A stretch of DNA of 32,853 nucleotides from Mxb001 sp964537955. Its GTDB lineage: Bacteria; Actinomycetota; Actinomycetes; S36-B12. Each line of letters starts with the position of its first letter. Positions within the stretch are counted from its first letter, which is position 1. Under the pieces are notes generated by a model, which was not told where the DNA came from, ran no database searches, and saw only the letters and a program-made list of their open reading frames with translations. Below, one piece after another: positions 25,885 through 32,354 of the stretch. The position numbers were made by a program, and so were the translations under genes. The DNA lies in NCBI GenBank assembly GCA_964537955.1, contig CAZICY010000020.1:1-32853 (forward strand). The letters are read 5' to 3'.

Positions 25885-25917
25885 GTGTTCCACGCATACG
25901 AGGACTCACGAAGGTGA
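25885..25917 (+). CDS. 10-codon leader ORF upstream of and overlapping potA
   Basis: GTG 25885 is preceded by a perfect AGGAGG (25874-25879) with a 5-nt spacer. It encodes M-F-H-A-Y-E-D-S-R-R and stops at TGA 25915-25917, overlapping the GTG start of potA (25914) as GTGA. potA has no good ribosome-binding site of its own, so translation of this leader probably feeds potA by termination-reinitiation. The peptide has no repeated amino acid that would suggest classical attenuation. It is too short for homology; a regulatory role is inferred. Confidence 0.5.
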   Translation: MFHAYEDSRR

Positions 25918-26996
25918 ACGGCGGTAGCGTCTCGGTCGTTGCACTCTTCAAGTCCTACGGCGAGGTGCCTGCCGTGCGCGGAATCGACCTCGATATCGCG
26001 GCAGGAGAGTTCTTCAGCCTGCTGGGGCCTTCCGGGTGCGGCAAGACCACCACCTTGCGCATGATCGCGGGGTTCGAGACCCCCACGTCAGGCGAGATTC
26101 GCATCGACGGCTCCGACGTATCCCGAATCCCGGCGAACGACAGACCGATTAACACCGTCTTCCAGAACTACGCGCTCTTCCCCTTCATGTCCGTGGAGGA
26201 CAACGTCGCCTTCGGCCTGCGCTACCAGAAGGTCGGCAAGGCCGACGCCAAGCGCAAGGTGGGCGAGGCGCTCGAGATGGTCCGCATGGGGCAGTACGCC
26301 AAGCGCCGGCCCGGGCAGCTGTCGGGCGGTCAGCAGCAGCGCGTGGCGCTCGCCCGCGCCATCGTGCTCGGCCCGCGCGTCCTACTCCTCGATGAGCCTC
26401 TCGGTGCCCTCGATGCGAAACTGCGCAAGACGCTGCAGATCGAGCTCAAGTCGCTGCAGGAGTCGCTCGGGATCACCTTCATCTACGTCACGCATGATCA
26501 GGAGGAAGCCCTCACGATGTCCGACCGCATGGCGGTCATGGCGGGTGGACTCATCGAGCAGATCGGCACACCTGCGGACGTCTACGACTCTCCCGCGACC
26601 GCCTACGTCGCGGACTTCCTCGGCAGTGCCAACGTCCTCGATGTCGAGGTCGCCGGGCCTGCGGGCGAGGACCGGACCACCATCCGTGTCGGCGGCGAGA
26701 CGCTCACCTGCCGCGGCAGCGCGCCTGCGGACAGCGACGTACGGCTCGTGATCCGACCCGAGAGGCTGCTGCTCGAGGCGACGGACGAAGAAGCGGGCAC
26801 CCTGAGCGGCACTGTCGTGCGCGCCGTCTACCAGGGAGCAACCACTGACATCATCGTCGCGCTCGCCGACGGCTCTGAACTCGTCGTGCGTCGACCCAGC
26901 GAGCGCGCCGGTCAGCACGCGGCCGGCGATCAGGTGACGGTGCACTGTCGAGCTGACGCCATGCGACTGCTCCCCGTCGGAGCGCTGGCCGACTAG
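25914..26996 (+). CDS. ABC transporter ATP-binding protein, PotA-like
   Basis: A 360-aa ATPase of the CUT1/polyamine class. Walker A G-P-S-G-C-G-K-T lies at 38-45, Q-loop F-Q-N-Y near 83-86, signature L-S-G-G-Q at 136-140, Walker B L-L-L-D-E-P at 157-162 and the switch His at 194 (V-T-H-D-Q). Residues about 235-360 form the TOBE regulatory domain. It energises import through the PotB/PotC-like permeases encoded on the opposite strand. GTG 25914 is chosen because it overlaps the stop of a leader ORF with a strong Shine-Dalgarno; ATG 25821 in frame lies within the promoter region. The C-terminus and stop lie in a 15-bp tandem repeat. Confidence 0.93.
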   Translation: MNGGSVSVVALFKSYGEVPAVRGIDLDIAAGEFFSLLGPSGCGKTTTLRMIAGFETPTSGEIRIDGSDVSRIPANDRPINTVFQNYALFPFMSVEDNVAFGLRYQKVGKADAKRKVGEALEMVRMGQYAKRRPGQLSGGQQQRVALARAIVLGPRVLLLDEPLGALDAKLRKTLQIELKSLQESLGITFIYVTHDQEEALTMSDRMAVMAGGLIEQIGTPADVYDSPATAYVADFLGSANVLDVEVAGPAGEDRTTIRVGGETLTCRGSAPADSDVRLVIRPERLLLEATDEEAGTLSGTVVRAVYQGATTDIIVALADGSELVVRRPSERAGQHAAGDQVTVHCRADAMRLLPVGALAD

Positions 26997-27026
26997 GCGC
27001 TGGGCGACTAGGCGCTGGCCGACTCC
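26982..27026. repeat. Three tandem 15-bp units across two convergent stop codons
   Basis: Units at 26982-26996 (GCGCTGGCCGACTAG), 26997-27011 (one base changed, G for C) and 27012-27026 (last two bases CC). Unit 1 ends with the potA TAG; unit 2 contains the complement of the Rieske TAG. Because 15 is divisible by 3, each gene has a second in-frame TAG 15 nt past its own. Confidence 0.85.
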
Positions 27027-28192
27027 TGCACAGCGGCAAGCGGCTGCCCGAGGTAGCCGCGCGCGATCATGGTCACGAACTGGTAGATCGCGTCCTCGTC
27101 AGGAGATAGCGGCCCCGGCTCGGCGAAGCCGCTGTCCATGCCGCGCTGCACCGACTCGCAGGCACCCCAGTCCTCACGATTAGTGATGTCCCAGAAGTCC
27201 ATGGCGTACGCCGGACTGAAGTCAGGCTTCTCCAAGGCCTCGGGCGGGAAGGCCCACTGGCACTCGACCCATGTCTCGCGTGCGGACAGCGGCACCATGC
27301 GGTGCGTCATGACGTAGTCGGGATGAAGGCTCACCAGCAGGTTGGGGAAGATGCCGATGTAGTCGATGCGACGCTTCTCGATGTCATTGAGGCCCGGGAT
27401 GAAGACACCGTCGCTGTGGCCATCGAGTGACATCGTCACGGCATGCGGGCGCAGGTCCTGCCAGCCACCTACCCACACGCCAGCGGAAGGCGCCCAGTTC
27501 TCGCCGCTCTCCGGCGGACTCACCTGGCACAGCTCCGGGTGGATCGACGAGCAGTGATAGCACTCCTGGTAGTTCTCGATGATGATCTTCCAGTTGGCCT
27601 GGATGACGTACTCGTGGCGGCCTTGCACGACGAGCCGCTCGGGGGCGTACTGGGCAATGCGCTCCTCGAGGCCGGCCACGTGCCGCGCCAACGGGCCGGC
27701 GAGCCCTGAGATGTCGAGGAAGATCCAGCCGTGCCACTCCTCCACAGTGATCGGGCGGAGTGGGAAGTCGGCCATGTCGAAGTTGCCGAAGCCGCCGTAG
27801 CCCGCCGCACTGAAGAGCTCGCCGTCGAGCTTGTAGGACCAGGAGTGGTAGGGGCACGTGATGGCGCGCGCCTTGGTCGAGGACCCGCATGGCAGGATCT
27901 CGTGACCGCGGTGCCTGCAAACATTGGCGAAGGCACTCAGCGCGCCGTCCTGTCCGCGGACGAGTAGCACGGAGGTATCGCCCACCTTGTCGGCGCGCTG
28001 CATACCGGGCTCCGCGATCTCGTCGCTGCGCCCAATGCACTGCCAGCCACGGAAGAAGTGCTGCTGCTCCCAGGCGAAGACGTCATCGGAGGTGTAGGCC
28101 GCGACCGGCAGCATGCGACTCTCCCCGAAGGGGGCGAGCGTGCGCGCGAGCTGGTCGGCGGGCAGGGGCGCAGGGGTGAACGAGGGGGCCAT
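27008..28192 (-). CDS. Rieske non-heme iron oxygenase, glycine betaine monooxygenase-like alpha subunit
   Basis: A 394-aa oxygenase. The Rieske cluster ligands are C-R-H and C-P-Y-H (about residues 90-115). The catalytic iron site has N-W-K-I-I-I-E-N-Y-Q-E-C-Y-H-C-S-S-I-H-P-E, with two His and Glu at the usual Asp bridging position; Glu there is seen in N-demethylating relatives such as carnitine and betaine monooxygenases. Such enzymes remove an N-methyl group as formaldehyde. Next to two dimethylglycine/sarcosine-type dehydrogenases, a betaine-to-dimethylglycine step is plausible. The required reductase (GbcB-like) is not in the window. ATG 28192 is 7 nt after TAGGAT; ATG 28201 overlaps that box. 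The C-terminus is encoded by the 15-bp repeat shared with potA. Confidence 0.88.
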   Translation of the reverse strand: MAPSFTPAPLPADQLARTLAPFGESRMLPVAAYTSDDVFAWEQQHFFRGWQCIGRSDEIAEPGMQRADKVGDTSVLLVRGQDGALSAFANVCRHRGHEILPCGSSTKARAITCPYHSWSYKLDGELFSAAGYGGFGNFDMADFPLRPITVEEWHGWIFLDISGLAGPLARHVAGLEERIAQYAPERLVVQGRHEYVIQANWKIIIENYQECYHCSSIHPELCQVSPPESGENWAPSAGVWVGGWQDLRPHAVTMSLDGHSDGVFIPGLNDIEKRRIDYIGIFPNLLVSLHPDYVMTHRMVPLSARETWVECQWAFPPEALEKPDFSPAYAMDFWDITNREDWGACESVQRGMDSGFAEPGPLSPDEDAIYQFVTMIARGYLGQPLAAVQESASA

Positions 28193-28199
28193 GGCCGGC

Positions 28200-28205
28200 A
28201 TCCTA
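28200..28205 (-). promoter_or_regulatory. Leaderless-type -10 box of the Rieske gene
   Basis: On the minus strand TAGGAT is followed by 7 nt and ATG 28192. The 26-bp palindrome lies about 70 bp further upstream. Confidence 0.5.
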
Positions 28206-28273
28206 AGGCCGGCACGAGTCCGGCTCCAAGCGACTCCGGGGCCGTTGCAGGCGCGTCGCAGGCCTGTCATCCC

Positions 28274-28299
28274 TGCAATCGATTGCGCAATCGATTGCA
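28274..28299. promoter_or_regulatory. Perfect 26-bp palindrome of two 12-bp palindromes
   Basis: GCAATCGATTGC occurs twice in direct contact (28275-28286 and 28287-28298), flanked by T and A. Each 12-mer is itself a perfect palindrome with a central CG, like operators of LacI-family repressors. It lies 82 bp upstream of the Rieske start and 23 bp beyond the stop of the acyl-CoA synthetase gene. It is AT-rich compared with its surroundings. It may be a double operator or a terminator hairpin; no T-run follows on the minus strand. Confidence 0.65.
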
Positions 28300-28321
28300 C
28301 TACCGACCCTGCCGCACCCCG

Positions 28322-30319
28322 CTAATCGATGACGGCATCCACCGCGACACAGCCCGTGCGCCCCACGATGAGGGGGTTCACCTCGATGAGGGACAGGCCC
28401 TCGGCCACGAGCAGTTCGCCGACGCGACTCGCCGCCACGCACAGCCCGTCAATGTCGTACGCCGCTCCTCCGCGGGATCCCACAAGGACGGCATATGCCC
28501 GCAGTCCCTCGATCGCTGCGCGCACGCGCTCGGCAGACGCGGGCAGTGGGATGCATGCCACGTCGGCGAGCGCCTCGGTCCACACTCCTCCCAGTCCCAC
28601 GGTCAGCGTGGGCACGACACCCTCGCGGCGCGCCGCCACGATGCACTCGGGTCCGGGGTCAGCCATGGCCTCGACCAGCAGGCTTGCACCCGCGGCGAGA
28701 CCCAGGATGCGTGAAGCCTCCCGTGCCACGGCATCGGCGTCGTGGAGACCAACCGCCACGCCGCCCATGTCGCTCTTGTGGATGACCCCCTCGGCGAGGA
28801 TCTTGAGCGCAACCGGATAGTCCAGAGCTTCCGCCGCGGCAACCGCCTCACCCGCTGTGGCCACGACCTGACCTGCCGGCACCCCGATCCCGTATGTCGC
28901 GAGCAGGGCCTTGGCACCAGCCTCGTCAAGTGAGCGCGGGCGGGGATCCGACGCACGCACAGACGCCATGCCGCGCAGGCGGCCGCTGTCCGCCGGCGGG
29001 GACTGAAGCACCCGGAGTGCACGCAGCGCACTGTCGAGTCCCGCGACCGCTCCCGGGGCGGCCTGGCCGGGGGTCGTCGCGACTACGAGCGTGTCGATCC
29101 CGGCGCGCTCGCCACCGAGCACGCCCCCCGCTCGGGTAGCGCGCCACTCGGCCAGGGGACCGGGGGGCAGCACGGGGGGCTCGTCCTGGACATAGACGAG
29201 ATGGCCCACGTGCGGATCACGGCCCACCGTCTCCGCGAGCGCGGCGATGGCCTCGGTGTCCGCCCAGACGAGCGCGGTGTGGTCGAGGGGATTGGCGACG
29301 GTCGCCGCAGGGGGCAGGAGCTCGCGGAGCCGCTCCTGTGTCGGTGGCGTGAAGTCCGCGAGGGTCACGCCGAGGTCATGTGCCAGGTCCGCGGCGATAG
29401 CCGCGTCACCGCCTGAGCAGGTGAGGAACGCCGCGCCACGCGCATCGCGTCGACCGAGCGCGAGGGCACGGGCAGTTTCGAGCAACTCCAGCGGCTGCGT
29501 CACCATGACGGCCCCCGCCTCGGCGATCATCGCAGCGAAGACGGCCTGATCCCCGACGAGTGCCGCGGTATGCGCAGCCCCGACTGCCGCCCCTCGGTCG
29601 CTGCGACCGGCCTTGAGCACGACGACGCGCACGTCGCGCTCGGCGCATCGGGCTAGGGCCTCGCACCACGCAGCGCCGTCGCCGTCACCCTCGACGTAGA
29701 GCGCGACCGCACGGACTCCCTCGAGCAACGCGATCTCGCCAAGCATCGTCGGCGTGTCGATCACGGCTGCGTTGCCCACCGAGACGACCGTGTGCAGGCC
29801 CTCCCCGGACCGATGGGCCATGCCGACCACGCCGATGTTGCCGCTGTCGGAGATGAGCGCCACGCCCCCGGGGACGTCGGGCAGCGTCACGGCGTCGCCC
29901 CACAGCGGGGCGCGGGCGGGGACGCTCACGAGGCCATTGCCGTTGGGGCCGATCACGGGCATGTTCGCCGCAGCGGCGACGAGCGCATCCTGGAGGTCGG
30001 GGCGACCACCCTCGGCGAAGCCCGCGGCATAGGCGATGACTCCGCCACACCCGAGGAGTGCGGCCTGTTCGACGTAGTCGGCCACGGTGTCGGCCGGAGT
30101 CGCCACGACGACGGCATCGACCGGTCCGGCATCGGCCAGGGTCGGCACGCAGGGCACGCCCGCGGCGGTCGCGCGCGTCGGGTGCACCCCGATCACGTCG
30201 CCGCTGAAGCCGGCGCGCGCAAGGTTGAGAAGAGTCGTGTGGGCGTAGGTGCCCTCGCGGTCGGTCGCGCCCACCACGGCAACGCTCCGTGGTGCGAGCA
30301 GGCGGCTCAGGTCTGCCAT
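28322..30319 (-). CDS. ADP-forming acyl-CoA synthetase (acetate-CoA ligase family), fused alpha-beta
   Basis: A 665-aa NDP-forming synthetase. The CoA-binding domain (about 1-125) begins P-R-S-V-A-V-V-G-A-T and includes I-G-P-N-G-N-G-L. Succinyl-CoA ligase-like domains follow, with H250 in A-A-H-T-A-A-L-V-G-D at the place of the phosphohistidine. An ATP-grasp domain fills about 455-665 (L-A-T-Y-G-I-G-V-P; H-K-S-D-M-G-G-V; I-E-V-N-P-L). It makes or uses acyl-CoA with ATP/ADP; the acid is unknown. ATG 30319 is 10 nt after the acyl-CoA dehydrogenase stop, so the two form an operon in which the CoA thioester is probably the dehydrogenase substrate. The superfamily also includes ATP-dependent DMSP lyase DddX, an alternative not testable here. 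Confidence 0.9.
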   Translation of the reverse strand: MADLSRLLAPRSVAVVGATDREGTYAHTTLLNLARAGFSGDVIGVHPTRATAAGVPCVPTLADAGPVDAVVVATPADTVADYVEQAALLGCGGVIAYAAGFAEGGRPDLQDALVAAAANMPVIGPNGNGLVSVPARAPLWGDAVTLPDVPGGVALISDSGNIGVVGMAHRSGEGLHTVVSVGNAAVIDTPTMLGEIALLEGVRAVALYVEGDGDGAAWCEALARCAERDVRVVVLKAGRSDRGAAVGAAHTAALVGDQAVFAAMIAEAGAVMVTQPLELLETARALALGRRDARGAAFLTCSGGDAAIAADLAHDLGVTLADFTPPTQERLRELLPPAATVANPLDHTALVWADTEAIAALAETVGRDPHVGHLVYVQDEPPVLPPGPLAEWRATRAGGVLGGERAGIDTLVVATTPGQAAPGAVAGLDSALRALRVLQSPPADSGRLRGMASVRASDPRPRSLDEAGAKALLATYGIGVPAGQVVATAGEAVAAAEALDYPVALKILAEGVIHKSDMGGVAVGLHDADAVAREASRILGLAAGASLLVEAMADPGPECIVAARREGVVPTLTVGLGGVWTEALADVACIPLPASAERVRAAIEGLRAYAVLVGSRGGAAYDIDGLCVAASRVGELLVAEGLSLIEVNPLIVGRTGCVAVDAVID

Positions 30320-30329
30320 CGCTCGTCGA

Positions 30330-31502
30330 TCACGTGAGCATCGCGCGTACGCCGCGCCGCTCCAGCGAGCGCGCCACGATGATCCGCTGGATCTCGGACG
30401 TGCCTTCCCAGATCCGGTCGACTCGCAACTCGCGCCAGAAGCGCTCGGCCGCAGTCGTGCGCATGTAGCCGCGGCCGCCGAAGATCTGCACGGCGCGGTC
30501 AGCGCACCTATTGGCCGCCTCTGAGCAGAAGAGCTTGGCCATCGACGCCTTGCCATGGATGAGTTTGGCGTCGCCGCCCGCATCGGCGAGCGCGGCCACC
30601 TCGAGCCCGAGCAGTCGTCCCGCCGCAGCGTCGGCGGCGCTGTCGGCGAGGGGGAAACTCACGCCCTGATGGTCGATGAGTCGTGCACCGCCCTGCTCGC
30701 GGTGCACGGCCCAGTCGAGGGTCTCCTCGATGAGCCGCTGCATGGCGCCCACGCAGCGCGCGGCGATGCCGAGTCGCTCCTCCATGAACCACATCCGCTG
30801 GAGGTCGTCGCCCCGTCCGACTCCCCCGATGATGTCGTCATCGTGGACCACGACATCGGTGAAGCGCAGGGTCGGATGGCCGTGCGGGTAGTTGTGGGTG
30901 AAGGGGACGTCGGCGATCGACTCGATGCCGGGCGAGTCCGCTGGCACGGCGAAGAGGGTCGGCAGCTGCTCGCCGTCGACTTCGGCGTACGCCATGACCA
31001 CGATGACCGCGGCAATGGAGCCGAAGGTGACGAACCACTTCTCGCCGTTGATGACCCAGCGGCCGTCGCCTGTCGGCACGGCGGTCGTGGTCATGCCGGA
31101 GGGATCGCTTCCCGCATCCGCCTCGGTGACGGCGTAGGCGTCGTGCAGTTCACCTCGCAGCGCGGGGATGAGCCAGCGCTCCTGCTGCGCGGGGGAAGCG
31201 TGCTTCCAGACGTTATAGGCATTGGGGATGTACCACGACACGCCATTGGTCGACCGGCCCAACTGCTCCTCCACGAGGAACCATTCGGTGACGCTCCACC
31301 CGTGTCCACCGTGCTCGCGCGCGTGGGGCCCGCCGTGCACGCCGTACTCCATCGACTTCTCGCGGATGAGCGCCTGGGCTTGCTCGGGCAGCGGGCCGCC
31401 GGCGAGTTCCGCGGTCACCTCCAGCGGGATGAGCACCTCGTCAACGAATGCCGCAGCCCGCGCCTGCAGGTCGTCGGCGCGTCGGGGGGTATCGGTGCTC
31501 AT
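30330..31502 (-). CDS. Acyl-CoA dehydrogenase
   Basis: A 390-aa FAD enzyme introducing an alpha-beta double bond in an acyl-CoA. Visible blocks are Y-A-V-T-E-A-D-A-G-S-D near 120-130 (FAD contact), W-V-I-N-G-E-K-W-F-V-T near 148-158, Q-I-F-G-G-R-G-Y near 342-349, and R-I-W-E-G-T-S-E-I-Q-R with the catalytic-type Glu in W-E-G. Electrons would pass to ETF, not encoded here. The ATG at 31502 has GGGAG upstream. A TAGCCT box (plus 31554-31559) lies next to a TetR-type operator. The gene leads an operon with the acyl-CoA synthetase. Chain length and substrate are unknown. Confidence 0.93.
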   Translation of the reverse strand: MSTDTPRRADDLQARAAAFVDEVLIPLEVTAELAGGPLPEQAQALIREKSMEYGVHGGPHAREHGGHGWSVTEWFLVEEQLGRSTNGVSWYIPNAYNVWKHASPAQQERWLIPALRGELHDAYAVTEADAGSDPSGMTTTAVPTGDGRWVINGEKWFVTFGSIAAVIVVMAYAEVDGEQLPTLFAVPADSPGIESIADVPFTHNYPHGHPTLRFTDVVVHDDDIIGGVGRGDDLQRMWFMEERLGIAARCVGAMQRLIEETLDWAVHREQGGARLIDHQGVSFPLADSAADAAAGRLLGLEVAALADAGGDAKLIHGKASMAKLFCSEAANRCADRAVQIFGGRGYMRTTAAERFWRELRVDRIWEGTSEIQRIIVARSLERRGVRAMLT

Positions 31503-31516
31503 GGCTCTCCCGTGGA

Positions 31517-31540
31517 CTGTCAGGATTGGGCTGTCAGGAT
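31517..31540. repeat. Direct repeat CTGTCAGGAT in the acyl-CoA dehydrogenase leader
   Basis: Two identical 10-mers at 31517-31526 and 31531-31540, 14 bp apart. Each contains TCAGGAT, the right arm of the extended palindrome at 32316-32337, so they may be extra half-sites for the same regulator. Confidence 0.4.
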
Positions 31541-31553
31541 GGTGTCGCGCATC

Positions 31554-31559
31554 AGGCTA
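31554..31559 (-). promoter_or_regulatory. Candidate -10 box of the acyl-CoA dehydrogenase operon
   Basis: TAGCCT on the minus strand, one base from the operator at 31561-31576, which would then occupy the -10/-35 spacer. No good -35 hexamer was seen. The leader would be about 45 nt. Confidence 0.45.
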
Positions 31560-31560
31560 T

Positions 31561-31576
31561 CTGAATGAGCGTTCAG
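31561..31576. promoter_or_regulatory. Putative TetR operator between acyl-CoA dehydrogenase and tetR genes
   Basis: CTGAATGAGCGTTCAG, an imperfect palindrome with arms CTGAA and TTCAG. It is 22 bp before the tetR start and 58 bp before the dehydrogenase start, and differs by one base from the site at 32282-32297. Confidence 0.7.
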
Positions 31577-31588
31577 CACGTGCGCTTC

Positions 31589-31594
31589 GGGAGG
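31589..31594 (+). promoter_or_regulatory. Shine-Dalgarno that sets the TTG start of tetR
   Basis: GGGAGG ends 4 nt before TTG 31599. No ATG or GTG in frame is nearby, so the rare TTG start is favoured. Confidence 0.6.
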
Positions 31595-31598
31595 TCCG

Positions 31599-32225
31599 TT
31601 GGCCAAGGGGACGCTGTCGTCGTCGGATTCGCTGTCGGCGAAGGCCCCTGAGGAGCGCCGCGAGCGCATCCTCCGGGCCACCGTCGACGTCGTGCGCACC
31701 CGGGGCTTCGCCGGGGCGCGCGTCTCCGACATCGCCGAGGCCGCGGGCACGTCCCAGGGCCTGGTGCTCTACCACTTCCGCTCCCTCGCCGGCGCTCTCG
31801 ACGCCGCGCTCACCCTGCTCGAGGATGAGTTCTACGACGACCTCGCTCGCGACCTGCAGGAGCAGGTCGGCCCGGTCGAGCGGCTGCGGCACATGGCCGA
31901 TCTCGGCGCCGGGCTCGGCCCCGCCGTCGGCGACTGGCGGCTGTGGCTCGAACTGTGGGTGCGCGCGCTCCACGACCCCGACGCCCGCGAGACGCGGGAG
32001 TCCCTCGACCGGCGCTGGCGCGCGGCCCTGCGGGAGGTCATCGCCGAGGGCGTGGCCGCCGGCGACTTCGATCCCGTGGACGCCGATGCGGCCGCGATCC
32101 GCCTGGCCTCCCTCATGGACGGCCTCGCCATCCAGCTCGCCCTCGAGGACCCGGACATGACCCCCGAGCGCCTGGCCGACCTGTGGTGGGACGCCGCCGT
32201 CCTCGAGCTCCGCATGCCGCGCTGA
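31599..32225 (+). CDS. TetR-family repressor with BetI-type C-terminal domain
   Basis: A 208-aa regulator. The N-terminal helix-turn-helix (about 17-63) reads R-R-E-R-I-L-R-A-T, G-A-R-V-S-D-I-A-E-A-A-G-T-S, then L-V-L-Y-H-F. The C-terminal part has W-L-E-L-W-V-R-A-L near 109, R-W-R-A-A-L-R-E-V-I-A-E-G near 134 and L-A-S-L-M-D-G-L-A-I-Q near 169, matching BetI-type ligand domains. BetI itself senses choline in betaine synthesis; relatives sense other amines. The start is TTG. Near-identical palindromes occur upstream of this gene, around the aminotransferase promoter and in the distant transporter promoter, so autoregulation and control of these genes are inferred. The ligand is unknown. Confidence 0.9.
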   Translation: MAKGTLSSSDSLSAKAPEERRERILRATVDVVRTRGFAGARVSDIAEAAGTSQGLVLYHFRSLAGALDAALTLLEDEFYDDLARDLQEQVGPVERLRHMADLGAGLGPAVGDWRLWLELWVRALHDPDARETRESLDRRWRAALREVIAEGVAAGDFDPVDADAAAIRLASLMDGLAIQLALEDPDMTPERLADLWWDAAVLELRMPR

Positions 32226-32278
32226 CCGTCTGCGCCCGTTCGCGACGTGAATGCGACCGCGACATCTGACGTTCACCC

Positions 32279-32308
32279 TTGCTGAATGACCGTTCAGGGT
32301 GTTACCCT
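32279..32308 (+). promoter_or_regulatory. Promoter of the aminotransferase gene
   Basis: TTGCTG (32279-32284), an 18-bp spacer and TACCCT (32303-32308) form a sigma-70-like promoter. One TetR-type site covers the -35 edge and spacer, and another lies just past the expected start near 32315, a layout suited to repression. Confidence 0.5.
32282..32297. promoter_or_regulatory. Putative TetR operator 1 of the aminotransferase promoter
   Basis: CTGAATGACCGTTCAG overlaps the -35 hexamer and spacer. It is one base different from the site next to tetR. Confidence 0.7.
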
Positions 32309-32315
32309 CACCGGA

Positions 32316-32337
32316 ATCCTGAACGACCGATCAGGAT
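32316..32337. promoter_or_regulatory. Putative TetR operator 2 of the aminotransferase promoter
   Basis: The core CTGAACGACCGATCAG (32319-32334) lies inside a longer inverted repeat with arms ATCCTGA and TCAGGAT. Its centre is 37 bp from operator 1. It covers the start of the expected transcript. Confidence 0.65.
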
Positions 32338-32354
32338 CAAGGGATGTGAGACCC

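Noticed and set aside
25821..25913. potA starting at ATG 25821, or a frameshift joining GTG 25885 to potA
   Set aside because: ATG 25821 lies before the -10 box and lacks a ribosome site. The GTG 25885 frame ends in a clean GTGA overlap with potA, and potA from 25914 already has a complete N-terminus, so a leader ORF explains the data better.
24490..26996. Spermidine/putrescine transporter as a firm substrate call
   Set aside because: The family match is to the Pot class, but the class imports varied substrates and the operon partners handle N-methyl compounds.
28274..28299. CRISPR or integration-site repeat
   Set aside because: Only two abutting copies without spacers, no cas, integrase or tRNA gene nearby.
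28322..30319. DddX-type DMSP lyase
   Set aside because: Same superfamily, but no DMSP transporter or acrylate-pathway gene is seen and substrate residues cannot be judged without alignment.
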